DNA of 64,000 nucleotides. Source: Cryptomeria japonica (Eukaryota > Streptophyta > Pinopsida > Cupressales > Cupressaceae). The stretch is taken from NCBI RefSeq assembly GCF_030272615.1, contig NC_081415.1, forward strand, positions 605,813,137-605,877,136, in the 5' to 3' direction. Positions 47,739 to 59,881 of the stretch are shown here, piece after piece (position 1 is the first letter of the stretch; each line of letters starts with the position of its first letter). Both the position numbers and the translations under genes were made by a program. The notes beneath the pieces were generated by a model that saw only the letters and a program-made list of their open reading frames with translations, had not been told where the DNA came from and ran no database searches.

Positions 47739-48830
47739 CTTCTTTTTTCCTAGCACTACTCCAACAACATAGTCTGAGGCATCCATATGTATATGAAATT
47801 GGAGGTTCCAATTTTGTCCTCTAAGAACTAGGGCCTCTGGACATCCTTCAACTTTTAAAAATCTTTTTGACAAGCATTGGTCCACTCAAACAACACATCT
47901 TTAGTAAAAAGAACAAATAGTGGTGATGTTATTTTGTTGAAGTCTTTAACAAATCTTCTATAATATTCATAGCATCAACGTGTATACCTCTTTGTGAAAC
48001 ATGATGGCCAAGAACTACTCCTTCTTGCATCATGTAGTATTTCTTAGTACTTAATGATATATTGTGATCCTTGCATCTTTGAAGCACTTTAGTCAAATTA
48101 GTCAAGGCCTCTTCATATCTATCGCCATAGGTGGTGAAATCATCCATATACACTCCCATGCAATCTTCTATAAGATCTAAGAAAATGCTAAGAACTTCCC
48201 TCTAGAAGGTGATAGGAGCATTAAAAAGGTCAAAAGGTAGGATATCATATTCATAATTTCCTCAAGGACAAGTAAATCTACTATTGTCATAATCTTCTAA
48301 TGTTATCCTTATTTTATTGTAGCCACTAAAACCATCCAAAAATGAGAAAAACTTCTTACTTGCCAAAGAATCCAAAATTTGATCAATGAATGGAAGAGGA
48401 AAGTGATCATTCCTTGTTTTTTAGTAGAGTTATCTCTAGTCCACATAGACTGTCCATTTTCCACCTTTATTTGGAACAATAATAAGAGGTGAAACCCATT
48501 GGCTATCAAATATAGGATATATAAACCCTACATTTAGCAACTTCCATAATTATGTCTTGACTATCTCCTTAACTATTGGTTTCATCCTTCTTTGAGGTTG
48601 TTGGATTGTCCTGTAATCTTCCTTTATGTATATTTTGTGAGTATAGATAGTTGGGTCAAGTCCTTTCATATTACTATAATCTCAAGAAAAAGCATATTTA
48701 TGTTCTTGAGACAAAGAAAATAAGTGCGCCTGTTGCTATTGATTTAGCTTGCTATTAATATTAAGATGCTTTTTGTGAATAATATCCACCTAAATTGGTG
48801 AGAAAATTAATTGAGGTAGCATTCAAATAT
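47739..48830 (-). pseudogene. G2 reverse transcriptase and RNase H stub
   Basis: RT landmarks in order: FPLPFIDQILDSLA and FSFLDGFSGYNKI, FDLFNAPITF, GVYMDDFTTYGDRYEEAL (YMDD intact, near 48145), LGHHVSQRGIHVD. RNase H begins HIHMDASDYVVGVVLGKK (near 47785) and is then directly followed by the integrase zinc-binding part, so most of RNase H and the start of INT are missing. Confidence 0.82.
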
Positions 48831-49447
48831 GTTATCCCTAGATTATTATTTTGTGATATGTGATAGCATATAATGAATTAGTTGTGTAATTGAAAGGTAG
48901 CTTTCAAATGAGGCTGCAAGAAGCAATGAATATGAGCATGCCAAACATGGCAGTGTCTCCTCATGTCTCTTATAATAAATTTGAATTATATGATCTAGAA
49001 TTATATCTTCATCTTGTCTTTGAAACATTGTATCACTCTCTATCATAATGAGTGTTTGTAGGGTATCTCCCTCATTTTCTCCAAGTCGAGCCACAGGACC
49101 TAATCATTCTCTTAGTGATATTGGGTCAAAGGATATAGAGCTAGTTTCTTAGTAATATTCTCATTTGAAATAATTATTTCCCTTGATCTACACCTTTTGA
49201 AAGCATCTTTTGTTGCAAGTCAAGGTCTTCCTAGGATAAGAAGATACCCCCATAAGTAAAACTTTGGTTGTAGGATGATGAAATCTACAAGATACTCCCA
49301 AGATTCTAGTGTTATGACTAGATCTTCCACAACCCCCTCTATCTTAGCTATTGATGCATCTGCAAACTAGAAGACTATATATTTGGGAACAATGACTTTA
49401 CCCAACATAATATCCACTAGTTGTCCCACCATATGAACATTTTTTGG
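48831..49447 (-). pseudogene. G2 protease region
   Basis: VHMVGQLVDIMLGKVIVP (near 49395), then IEGVVEDLVITLESWEYLVDFIILQ and LILGRP (near 49230). The active-site DSG/DTG block itself is not found. Continues from the gag C-terminus at 53253 across L1. Confidence 0.7.
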
Positions 49448-50395
49448 GTCTTTGTTGGCATTAGATTGTCATTCATGTCAACAGTTTAGTTGATACAGCA
49501 AATGATGAGTGTCCCAGAATGAAGATGTAGCAGAGAAAAGATTGGTCAGATATGCAAAGGCATGCAGAGTTGATTGATGTCAATAGTTCTAGTATTGGAT
49601 GGAGATGCAAAGAGATGCAAAGGTACACAGAGACATCAGATCAGACATAGATATTATAAAGTACAGAGATGTTGGATGATGAGGTCTCAAAGGAAGATTA
49701 GATTGGATGATATAGTGTTGCATCAAGATAGAAGAGTTGTGCAAGTTAAATCAATATGCATGGAGGTTGCATGAAGTCAACTATTGGACTTGCCGGTGGA
49801 TAGAGGACCAAGGCCATAGAGCTATGATGACATGAGGTAAATAGGTTTAACTAGTGATGGAATAGAGAAAAAGTGTTGTTGCAATATAACATAACACATG
49901 TTAGTCCCACATGAAGGTGTTGAGGGCAAGCATGGGATGTGTTATTGGGATCTCAAAATGGATAGAGAATACACAGGTCAAAGTATGGTGATAGCATTGG
50001 GCAAATTGATCTGATTCAGGAAAAAGTATGATTTTTGTGTCACTAATAGGTCGTGTTAGTCACACTTTGTTCCAACGATATGTACATTACACATCATCTT
50101 ATTTCTATCACTATCTCATGGTCAACCCTCTGCATTAACCAAAGGCTACTACAACAAGAGAAAGGTGAAGTGCATACCATGTTGGTTATCACTATGCAGT
50201 TACAAGGAGTATAAGTCATAGTTGTGCATATCAAATCATTTTGGTTACACAAATGTTACAAGTGGAGTACATAACATGCAGGTTATCGCTATTACTATAT
50301 CATAGTCAACTCTTTGGTTGAACAAAGGGCTTATGTGAAACTATGATGGTGAAGTGCATAACATGATGGTTATGTGACAGGGGATGCGCATAACA

Positions 50396-51310
50396 TGGTA
50401 GGTTATGCTACCCCACTATCCTACGATAGGAATGGTTGAAGTAAAATAACATTATGGGGTAACATCAAAGTGAAGCAAATGGTGCACCCCATTATCCCAT
50501 AGTAGGAATGATTGAAGTAAAATAACATTATAGGGTAACATAATAGTGAATCAAATGATGCACCCTACTATCCCATGGTAGGAATGGTCGAAGAAATGTG
50601 ACCTTGTGGGGTAACACAAAAGCGAAGTAAATGACATCTCCCGCTACCCCGCGGTGTTGAAAAGGGAGAAGTTATGGTCATGAGGGGTAAGAATACTAAA
50701 GAGGATAGCGGCATCCTGCTATCCCACAACATGTAGGATTTGAGAGAAATGGTCCTGCAGGGCAACATAAAATAAAAAAAATTATGCATCCCACTATCCC
50801 GTGATGAAAAAGATAGAAGAAGAATGACCTTGCGGGATAATATAAAAGCAAGGCATATGTGTTTCCCACTATCATGTAGTGAGTTAAGTCGAAGCCAAGA
50901 AACTTCACCAGGAAACATACAACATAGAAAATTGGGTCTCTCGCTATCTCGTGCAAAGTTAGGCTACACAAGAAGACAAAAGACAAGGTGAAGTAGTGGC
51001 TCCCCATCATCCCACACCACTGGATGACCAAAGAAAATTGGTCATGTGGGATAAGAAAATGAAGGGAGGATGGAATGCCCCGCTATCCCACACCAAGGAA
51101 GACCAAAGTAAAAGGGTCGTGCGGGGTTAAAAGAAGAGAAGGCAATTGCGGCCCCCATTGTCCCACACCGAATAAAGTGCAAGTAAGATGAGCTCATGGG
51201 GAAACAAAGAATGAGGTAAGAGGTGCATCTCGCCAACCTGCATGGGTAAGATGGCCTAAGAAGAAATAGTATGGGATAATGAAAATGGTAGATGGTGCAT
51301 TATCCCACCA
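50396..51310. repeat. About twelve diverged 75-bp tandem units in L1
   Basis: Each unit opens with a block such as CCCACTATCCC and, about 40-50 bp on, has a GGGGTAA-like block. C-rich and G-rich blocks can pair within or between units. Units differ strongly, so the array is old. Confidence 0.75.
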
Positions 51311-52836
51311 TCCTGCATGCATACATGCAATGTAGAGAATGTGAAAGGGTTCAAGGTCATTATGACTATTAGAGGTGATTCAATTGACACACTAGCTAAC
51401 CAATAGGCAAAATGGTCCACGTGGAAGTTGACCAAGTGATTTGGACATCCAATGAGAAGATTTTGACAATACATTTGCATGCCAATAGGGAAGATGATCC
51501 AGATAGCGATTGACCAAGTTTCACTATGTGATTTGGACATCGAATGTGATGACATGTGGCTTCCTGGTGGTTGAATATGATAGATGATATGCTAAAGTCA
51601 AGGATGATGATGAATTTAAATGAGGTAGTTTTCAATCCTTTCAGGGTAGGTCAAGAAAGGATGGAGAACACACTAATGGTGATTATATAGCTGACCGAGG
51701 TGCGGCTTGAGATAATCCACATCAAGACGATCGAAAGATCTCTAGTTGACAAAACATCACCTCCAGGGGTAGATGAAGATTACCAAAAAATTTTGACAAG
51801 ATCTTTGTAACTGAAAAAGGAAATGCATGTCAAAGAAGATCTTTCAATCAGAACAATAAACTGAAAGAGAAGTTAATGTTAAGGAGAGTGGTAACTAAAG
51901 ATATAATATTCAAAATGGAGGTTGCGTGCAAAGTAAAAATAAGATTACTGAGATGTGCTGAGCAAAGATGGAAAGAGCCATTTAATGTGGACGGCTGCAA
52001 ATCTAAGGTAAGATTTTTTTCTAGAGCTATCTATTTTTGAATTTCTTTTTGGTGGGAAGATCTATGTATGCTCGAGACAAAAGGTAGTCGAAAAGATTGT
52101 AGAGGTTACTAAAAGAAGAATAAATGCAACATTAAATGTGGACGACTACCAGATTGGAATAATGAGACAAGGAAAATCATTCAGTGGCTCAAGAAGATTT
52201 TGTTTCATTTTCTTTTTGGAGGGAAAATATTTGGAGTAAGTAGTTGACTACCAAGGAAGAAAAGTGTGTGTGTGTAGTAATTGAATGATGGAGAAAAATA
52301 GAGAGTGTGTAAAAAAAGAAGTTTTGCAAAAATAAAAGGTTATAGAGACCAAAGAATAGAAGAGGATACAGAAAATCATTTTACGCAGGTGCACATAATA
52401 TGATGCTAGTGCAGAAATAACACTGCAGAAAAAGATTGCATGCAGAATTATCAAAAGATGATGAGGAGATAAGAGACATCAGGAAGAACATGCAGAGAAC
52501 AAAAAAATAGAAGACAAAGAAGAGCAGAGATTAGAGACCAAAGAGAAGTGAGCTAAGGAAAATAACACAATGGGTTATATACACTGTGAGAGGTAGAGAA
52601 AGAGGATTGAACTAGGAAAATATCAGAGAGCTAGATGTAGAGATAAGAAGGCTAAGAGAAGGGATTGATAGCAAAGATCAAAGAGCAAAGAAAGGAGATT
52701 GAGAGCAGAGAAGAGTCAAGTCAATCTCAAGTGCAGAATACAAGTTGTGAGTTACAAAACTTCATTTGTAACTAGGTGTTTATTTGTATTTAAATATTCT
52801 ACTTATTTTAGTTGTCTGATTTGGTTCTCAGATAGA

Positions 52837-52990
52837 GGGGTTGTTGCTCCTTTGGGTTGGTGCCCATAAAGCTAGGGGTTGGTGCTCCTTTGGGTTGGTG
52901 CCCACAAATATCAGGGGTTGGTGCTCCTTTGCATTCCTACCCATAAACATCAGGGGTTGGTTCTCCTTTGGGTTCGTTTCCATAAACATT
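52837..52990. repeat. Four 39-bp tandem units in L1
   Basis: GGGGTTGGTGCTCCTTTG recurs at 52837, 52875, 52914 and 52953, with small changes, followed by CCCATAAA-like sequence. Confidence 0.85.
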
Positions 52991-53252
52991 GTAATCAAAA
53001 AAATCTTGTGAGGCTGGATTGGATCAGTTTACTCTAGCAACATTTCTCACTGAGGTTTTTCCCCACCGTGGGTTTTCCTCGTATCTCTAGTATTATGAGT
53101 TTATCTTGTGTGTATGTGTTTAAATGTGTTTTATATCTCTACTCATAGTATCTTGACTTATTTTATTAATATATTAATCATTCAAATAATTCAAGTTTTT
53201 GATTACCACTGATTCAACCCCCCCCCTCCTAGTGGTCCACTTGTGTTCATCG

Positions 53253-55140
53253 ATCTTTTCTTTTCCTAATAAGATTTTTGAGGCACAATTCCTTAATGGT
53301 CTTACCATAGATAGGGACATCCTTAATTTCTTGAAACAATGGTATTTTCATACTGACATACTTAAGCTGGTCCAAAAAATCAAAGGTTGGTTCAAACTCA
53401 AGTTTTTGTGAATTACGTCTTTCCAAAAATGGTGGTAGGGAATTTTTTATCTGCTCTAACGTAGACAAGAAAGTTCTTCTACTTAATCAATGATTTACAT
53501 CAATTGAGGAGTCATTTTATGGCACTTCAAGAATGATTGGTTGTGTTTGTGCAGCTAGGGTCTTCTCGGAGTGAAGGTGCACATTAGTAATGTCCAGTAC
53601 ATAGGTATGGAATTATTGAGCATCATTAGTATAGGCATATTGCACTAGATGGTTATTGGGGTTGCAAGTAGTTTGTGTTAGTAGTTGAGTGGGATTTGGA
53701 GGTTGTGAAGTAGGATTAGAAGGGTTAGGCATTATGGTAGGTTGTGTAGGTGGGGATTGCAAGTGTTTTGGGTATCCAATATTAGGATTTCCCCATGGTT
53801 GATTGTCCCTCCAAGGTTGTTTCTACCAATTTGGCTGAGGAATTTTCCAACTAGGGTATTGGTTCTAAGATTTAAAGTATGGTCATCCCCCAAGATGATT
53901 GTTCCATGGTACTCACCTAGGGTTCATCCAACTAAGATGAGGTTGATTTTTTCATTGATTGAGATTGTTGTAAAAGGTATTGTAGGACAGAGGGTCCTCA
54001 AGCATGCCTTGTTTTTTTCTCCATGGTTTTTTTTAGAGAGGTAGAAAACCTAGCCATCTTCATCTTCTAGAGTGTTGAAATCAAGTATGTCCTCTATATT
54101 TGTAATTTATTTGCACTTGCAATCCTTCTTCTCACAACAATAATGTGAAAAATATTGAGTCAAAATAGTATATGTTTCTTCCTACTTTATTCTTTCTTGT
54201 AGTACATCCATTTGAGTAGACACATGGTTGATAATATCCTACTCCATTTTTTAGTGCAATTTGTTGATTTCCAACCATAAAAATCCTATAGCTAATTTTG
54301 ATGTTAATGCTCTTATTCTTTGGGTCTTTTTCATTGTTGATTTAGAGTAATTTCCAGAAAATTGGTAGAGATCATCCAAAGTATCTTGGGAAATATCTCC
54401 TCCTTCCATGAGGTTCAACACATCCAGATAGTCCTCATCAACACCTAAAATAAAATAGAAAATGTTTTATATAATCCTCAAAACTTAAGTGAATCTTCTC
54501 CTAACTTGTTGTGCTTGGAATTTTGCAAACAAAATAGAAAATATTTGACATAATCCTCTAGTGGATCATTATCCTTTTCAGTCATTTAGAAGATGGCATC
54601 TCCTCTTAGGTCCCCTCCTTTACAATAATATTTGTACTTCTTAAATAATTTCTTCTTCATTGAATCCCTATCAACCATTGCATCTCTTCCTAAGCTCATA
54701 AATCATCTCAGGACAGAATCCTTGAGTGTGGCAAGGAACAATTTCAACCTATGGGCATCAATATTCTAGTCATAACTATAGGATAGGACATAAAACTTAG
54801 AGAGAAAGGTGCTACGGCCCTTGGTAATGATCCCATCAAAATTTGGAAGAGTTGAGGGTGGTATGTTATTGAGAGAAACTTTCTTCTCCTAGCGAGCAAT
54901 AGGAAAATGGAATTTTTGTGTTTCATTGTCTTTCTCATCTTAGTAGTTTGCATCTCTCATTTTCTCCCAAGGTGGAGAGTTATGAGGGGTAGAATTGTGG
55001 GATGAATTATAAGAAGCTTGATAGGTAAGTGAAGATGGAGGAGAAAGGTAAATTTTATGGATTTCTTCCACAACTGCTTGAACGGCTTGACTATCAATAA
55101 TATGAAGGAATCTTCCACGAGAGTCCCTCCTTATTTGCAT
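53253..55140 (-). pseudogene. G2 gag
   Basis: Starts near 55140 with a 66-codon N-terminus. The retrotransposon-gag core follows: LNNIPPSTLPNFDGI, DAHRLKLFLATLKDSVLR, KKKLFKKYKYYCKGGD and DPLEDYVKYFLFCLQNSKHN (near 54900-54500), with stops and frameshifts. The C-terminal end at 53468-53253 has LDQLKYVSMKIPLFQEIKD and KTIKELC, the gag/PR junction of Athila/Tat elements. Confidence 0.78.
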
Positions 55141-55305
55141 GCAAGAAATGTAACCATTTTTCCAACATACCTGTAGGTGGTTAGTAAGAATTATGGCAGT
55201 TTGTTTAGAATAAAAAAGTAGTACAAACTAAAAACAATGATTTCTATCTCTAAGAAAGAATGAAAAACTATGAAACAATGCAAAAAAATTCATCAATTGA
55301 CACCA

Positions 55306-55323
55306 TCCCAAGCAATGGTGCCA
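55306..55323 (-). promoter_or_regulatory. G2 primer binding site
   Basis: The minus strand reads TGGCACCATTGCTTGGGA, resembling the Athila/Tat primer site (TGGCGCC start) with G-to-A/C-to-T-like changes. Confidence 0.7.
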
Positions 55324-55327
55324 TAAA

Positions 55328-56679
55328 TGTCGATTCTTTTAATTCCAATTGAGATTAAAGACTAGTCACAAGTCTTCACAAATTATAGATATCTATTCAT
55401 ACTGTGCAATTGTTCATGGTTCAAAGTCTACATTTACTTATCAAACCAAGGGTCATATAACTTAAAACAGATCAGAACTATATGTGCATTATGAACTTGT
55501 CCTAGGTTTCTACTCTATGTTGACTATGAAAACCATAGTATAGCAGAGTGTAGGAAAACAACTATAGCTAATAAAGAAATATCAAAGAAATAATAGGTAT
55601 AATGAAAGCAAAAAATTATACTAAAGCTATTCCAATCTAGACTAAGTAAAGAAAAATATCCATTAACTACTACTTACATGATTTAATCTTATTTGGCTAA
55701 TTTCTATAGGAAAGAAAAGTGAATGATAGAAATGTTAAATAATTTGAATTCAAAAGATCTATATAAATTAAATGCATGAAATAGAACTCACTAAACTAAA
55801 ATAAAGTAAGAGTAGCTTCATCTCAAGTGGGGCCCCTTGGGTAATTACTTGTTATGATATTATAGAATCACACAAGTAATTTAGAAATGCATCTTATTTC
55901 ATTCATTACAAACTTCCATGCCTTGCTTGTAAAATAGAGATACTATGTAATAATTGCAGTTCCATTAAACTTTTCAATTTATGCTAGGACTCATTTATAC
56001 ATACAAACCTAAAACTTATTCCTCTAACTAACTACTACTTGATCCTTGAATCTAGTGAGAGATTTATTGAATATATAAAGGGAACTTAACCTAAGGAAGA
56101 GTCCTATTAGGACTAAAAATTGTAACAACTTCAAGACATAAATTTCAACTTGAATCATTATAATAGATTGATAAATAGCATGCCCTCAGGTGATTAGGAA
56201 TGCTATGGAAGAGTTCCACATGGGAGTGGCAATCCTGGATAGCTCGAAACACCTAGAACTACTTTTGACTGGTTTCAAAGCCAACTTTGCCCTTGGTTGC
56301 AGGAACTCACACAGTTTGTGGCTATAGGAACAATTGCTTCTAATTCAATTGAAGTTTTTCATATCAAGGTAGTACATACAACATTACAAAACTATAACAA
56401 TCATCCATTCTCATCCATAGCATACACAATTATAATCATATATTTGTATTATTATTAAATCCATTAAATAGACATATTAAGAGTGCTCATATGAAGAAAT
56501 AATAGTATGATAATTCAAACCATGACTAAATTTTGTAATTTTTATGCCATAAAACTTAACTAAATTTATGATGTAACTTATAAAAAGTGAACAAAACAAG
56601 GACCTATCAATAAGGACTAGTGGTAATGTTTTCACCAATCCCTCTATCAAGCAATTATCTAAATCTAAGTCCATCTTGT
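55328..56679 (-). repeat. G2 5' LTR candidate, far end unknown
   Basis: The plus strand starts TGTCGATTC next to the primer site. The stretch is AT-rich, has no gene, and no matching copy is seen in the window, so only the inner boundary is supported. Confidence 0.4.
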
Positions 56680-56715
56680 GTAGTGGGATGTCTCTCTAAC
56701 TAGTCACCAACTTCA

Positions 56716-56960
56716 TCATAATGTATAAGTCATATCTTCATAATCACACCATCTCTCCTTAATCAAGATCTATAGGATCCACCACACATCCTCTAATGTC
56801 AAAATCATCTCCCCTAATATAATTTTAAAGGTTCTCACGTCAAAGTTGCACTACTTTTCCAAGGCCATCAATATTTCTTGGTTTGGTTGCACCTCAAACA
56901 TCATTACCATATTATATAATCATATGGCCATTAATAAATCTCACTAAACCTCATTGAACT
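56716..56960 (-). pseudogene. Plant-mobile-domain-like fragment
   Basis: One minus-strand frame reads EVQPNQEILMALEK, a stop, then CNFDVRTFKI and LGEMILTLEDVWWIL. The G-E-M-x-L-T-L-E-D-V run resembles the plant mobile domain found in transposable elements and in MAIN-type host genes. Only a fragment remains, with stops on both sides. Confidence 0.45.
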
Positions 56961-57470
56961 CCTCTAGAAACTACAACATCATCAACTACCTCTCTCATGT
57001 TATTAGGATTTAAGAAAATCCTCCTACACCAACACCCACATTTTTGTCATTTTTCCTATCCCTTTACACACATCAATTTGTTAGCACCACTACCCAATGC
57101 ACCCTTATGTCATGTCTATTTTTCTTTTCCCTAGCATAAATTATAATATTTCTTGGTATCTTCACAATTTTCCATGTTCCTTCCTAGACTAATTTGTAGG
57201 TGTTCTTGGCACATAAATAAGCCTTCTTATTCCCCCTAACATAATCACCAAGTATCTCTAGTAATTGTGTCAACCCTCCTATGCATCCATAGCACAAGAA
57301 TCAAGATTTACTAGCACCTATGCAAGCCATCTTGCTCCTCCTTGACATAGGCATCAACCATCCCTAACACCTATTCTAATCTGCATCTACCTCTTTGGCA
57401 TAAGTGTTAATCTACCATGATACCTATGTAGGTTTGTATTCCTTTAGCCTTAACACATGAAATAACCTAT
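56961..57470. other. No clear gene
   Basis: About 510 bases between the mobile-domain fragment and C4. Short frames only. Confidence 0.3.
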
Positions 57471-58019
57471 TGTGAGGCCCTACCTTGAGCCGTCATAGCA
57501 TTTCAGTTATATTCGTGTTAGACCTACTATTGATACTATATTTTGATGCATTGTGGACATAGATTTTATATGATCGAGTGTTTGGATAACATTGATATGA
57601 TTATGTCATTTTCTTTGATTTGCAATACTCTGTTTTGATGCTAGAAAATTATGGATGTGTTCTCTATAAATGATTTAATTTCATGATGATTATGATGATG
57701 TCATTTAGTAGATTATTTTATGTGGATGTTATTAGATAATTGGAAACTTGATTATTATAAATGAAATTGTATGCAATGTCTAAATTGTATTCTTTCCATA
57801 TGATAATATTATATGTGACTTTTGGAATTACTAATGTGCAAAGTGAGATGTGCAAGAAAATTATTCCATGTGACCATGGAAACTATTCGGAGAATCAAGC
57901 CTAGACCTATGTGTGTTTATGAAGCCAAGGGTTGTCTATTTGGAGAGACAACACCTCATTTGTAAATGTGTTTTAATTTATAAATGTTATTCTTGGATGT
58001 GTATTTCTCAACTCTCACA
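57471..58019 (+). repeat. C4 5' LTR candidate
   Basis: TGTGAGGCCC to ACTCTCACA, directly before the primer site. A second possible start is TGTTAGACC near 57517. Confidence 0.35.
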
Positions 58020-58032
58020 TGGTATCAGAACT
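58020..58032 (+). promoter_or_regulatory. C4 primer binding site
   Basis: TGGTATCAGAACT, close to the tRNA-Met-type site. Confidence 0.75.
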
Positions 58033-59246
58033 TCAGATCTACAGCTACCTATTCTTGTTTTGAGTATTTTTCTTTGGAAGCAGATCTGAGGTTTTTCAGA
58101 AGTTTTTTTGTGCACCTAAGGATAGGCCTTTTTTCTGAGCTCTTTGGGCCTAAACAAACATCACCATCATGCTCAGAAGACCCATAAACCACTATGGTCA
58201 TATGAAACTTGACCTATTTTGACTCTTGAGCCTCTGGGGGTATTTTTCTTCAGTACTAGGTTGTATGGCCTTAGCACGCAGTTCGAGAAAAAATTCAAAA
58301 AAAAAATTTGCCTTTTTACGGCATGCAGGCCGAAAATTGATTTTTTACAAAAAAAAAATAAAATTCAAAAATCATTCTTAAAGTTGTTGGAAAACAAAAG
58401 TTTTTTTCAAAAAATATCTTGTTTTTTAAGGGTTTGTCAGGGTTCCCACTGGCCTGACAGTCTGGCCCCCACTAGCCCTGTCAAAGCAGGCCCTGCCTGC
58501 TAGCCTCTAGCCCCCTTCTGCCCACTGCTAGCTCTAGCCACCGCCGGCACCCATTCCCCGCCATCGGTCACCCACCGGCCACCCGCCCACCACCGCTGCC
58601 TCCCCATCGTTGTGCCTCTGCCCAACTCCACGACTCCACTGCTCCACCCTAGAGCACTGCCAGAGCACCACCTCCGCCTAGCTCAGCCACCAGTGAGCCC
58701 TTGTTGCCCCTCTCTCTTGCTTTTGAACGGGGGGTTGGTTTTTTCTTCATAACTTGAGCATAAGGAGTAATTTTTTTTTAAAACAAATAGGCGTCGGAAA
58801 GCTAGTTCCGAGATGGACGTCATGGTATTGGATTTTTTTTCCAACTTTTTTTTTTGACTATACTTTTTCCTAGTCAAATTGGGGTCTTTTTTCTACACTT
58901 TTGGGGTCATAGAATGGGCAAACGAACTCCGTTTTTCAAAAACAAATAGGCGTTGGAAAGCTCTCAGCATGCTCTATTAAGATATGTGATCTTGTTTCTT
59001 ATATTTTTAATCAAGTACATGAGATTTCAGTTTGAATTTTTTTTTGCGTATGCACTACTTCCTTCTCATCACTATGTACTAGGGTTTGGGTTTATCTATT
59101 GTGGAGGGGTATTTTTTTCTTACTTTCTATCATTTATATCAGAAATATAGAACACCAAAAAAAAAAAAAAAACAAATCCTTCTGCATCTTCTATCTATTC
59201 TGAAAGATCACATAATAAAAAAAAACCACAAAAGGTGTAGAGTTTC
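58033..59246 (+). other. C4 leader with GC-rich island
   Basis: About 1.2 kb before gag. Bases 58430-58690 are unusually rich in C and G (CCGCCGGCACCC, CCACCGGCCACCC), against the AT-rich surroundings. AACAAATAGGCGT-GGAAAGCT occurs twice (near 58782 and 58937). No convincing ORF. Confidence 0.6.
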
Positions 59247-59881
59247 ATGGCCGATCCTTCAGTTGAGTTGTTGACATCACACAACTATCACACCTAGAAG
59301 CTTCGCATCACAAGGATTCTCCGAGCATGAGGGTTGTGGTCTTGTTTTGTTGAGGTTCAGCCTCTATTGTACTGTCCTTATGAGCTTCTTCAGCTTCTTC
59401 AACATAGAAACAAGATGGATGAGGCCATGGGTTTTCTCTCTTTTTATGTCTCTGATAGTATTTTGTTTCACCTTGATGAGTTTCTCACTCCTCGCGCTAT
59501 GTGGTTGAAGTTTGAGTCTCTCTTTAGGAGGGTTAATGAGATTCAGGCATTACAAATTGAGGAAAAGTTGGTTTCCTTGTCACCTGATTCCTTTCCCAAC
59601 ATTGAGGATTTTTTGAACAAGTTCAAGACAACTAGATCTGTTCTCCAGGGGTGTGGCAAGATCAAGAAAGACACAGAGTGCATTCAATTGATTCTTTCAA
59701 AGCTTAGGGGTCATTTTGAGTTTTTTTCCTCTACTTTCTACTCCACCATGGATGGCTTGGGTGGTCATTTCACCATGCCTACCTTTGATGTGTTTTGTGA
59801 GTGTTTGTCTCATGAGTAGTCTCACCTTTCTCAGCTAGACATGCTCTCAGGGTCCAAGAACAAAGCATTGGTTGCTCAGTC
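59247..59881 (+). pseudogene. C4 gag, N-terminal part
   Basis: ATG at 59247 with MADPSVELLTSHNYHT, two stops, then an open frame 59334-59819 with AMWLKFESLFRR, IQALQIEEKLVSL and LSKLRGHFEFFSS, the copia gag (UBN2-type) core. Continues to S3. Confidence 0.85.

Larger units (their letters stand above)
49453..53252 (+). repeat. L1, 3.8 kb LTR-like insertion in G2
   Basis: It starts TGTTGGCATTAGATTG and ends after a C-run, CTCCTAGTGG and GTTCATCG. The flanking 5-mers GTCTT (49448-49452) and ATCTT (53253-53257) differ by one base, and the G2 frame rejoins across it. It has the shared GAGGTTTTTCCCC/GGGTTTTCC block near 53065 and a C-run like the other LTRs. No internal LTR pair or pol is seen, so it is most simply a very long solo LTR, less likely a non-coding element. 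Confidence 0.65.
45541..55323 (-). mobile_element. G2, Ty3/gypsy element of Athila/Tat type, minus strand
   Basis: On the minus strand the order is primer site (55306-55323), gag, PR, RT, RH stub, INT. No chromodomain is seen. The primer site TGGCACCATTGCTTGGGA resembles TGGCGCCGTTGCCGGGGA, typical of Athila/Tat elements. It is interrupted by L1 and T1 and has an internal deletion between RH and INT. No LTR pair was identified; the 3' end may extend across C3 into 5404-6996. Confidence 0.75.

Noticed and set aside
50396-51310. CRISPR-like array
   Set aside because: Units are diverged tandem repeats without unique spacers and lie in a plant LTR-like insertion.
58219-58503. 94-codon plus-strand frame in the C4 leader
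   Set aside because: Spans A-runs and the GC-rich island, with no motif; the gag start is at 59247.
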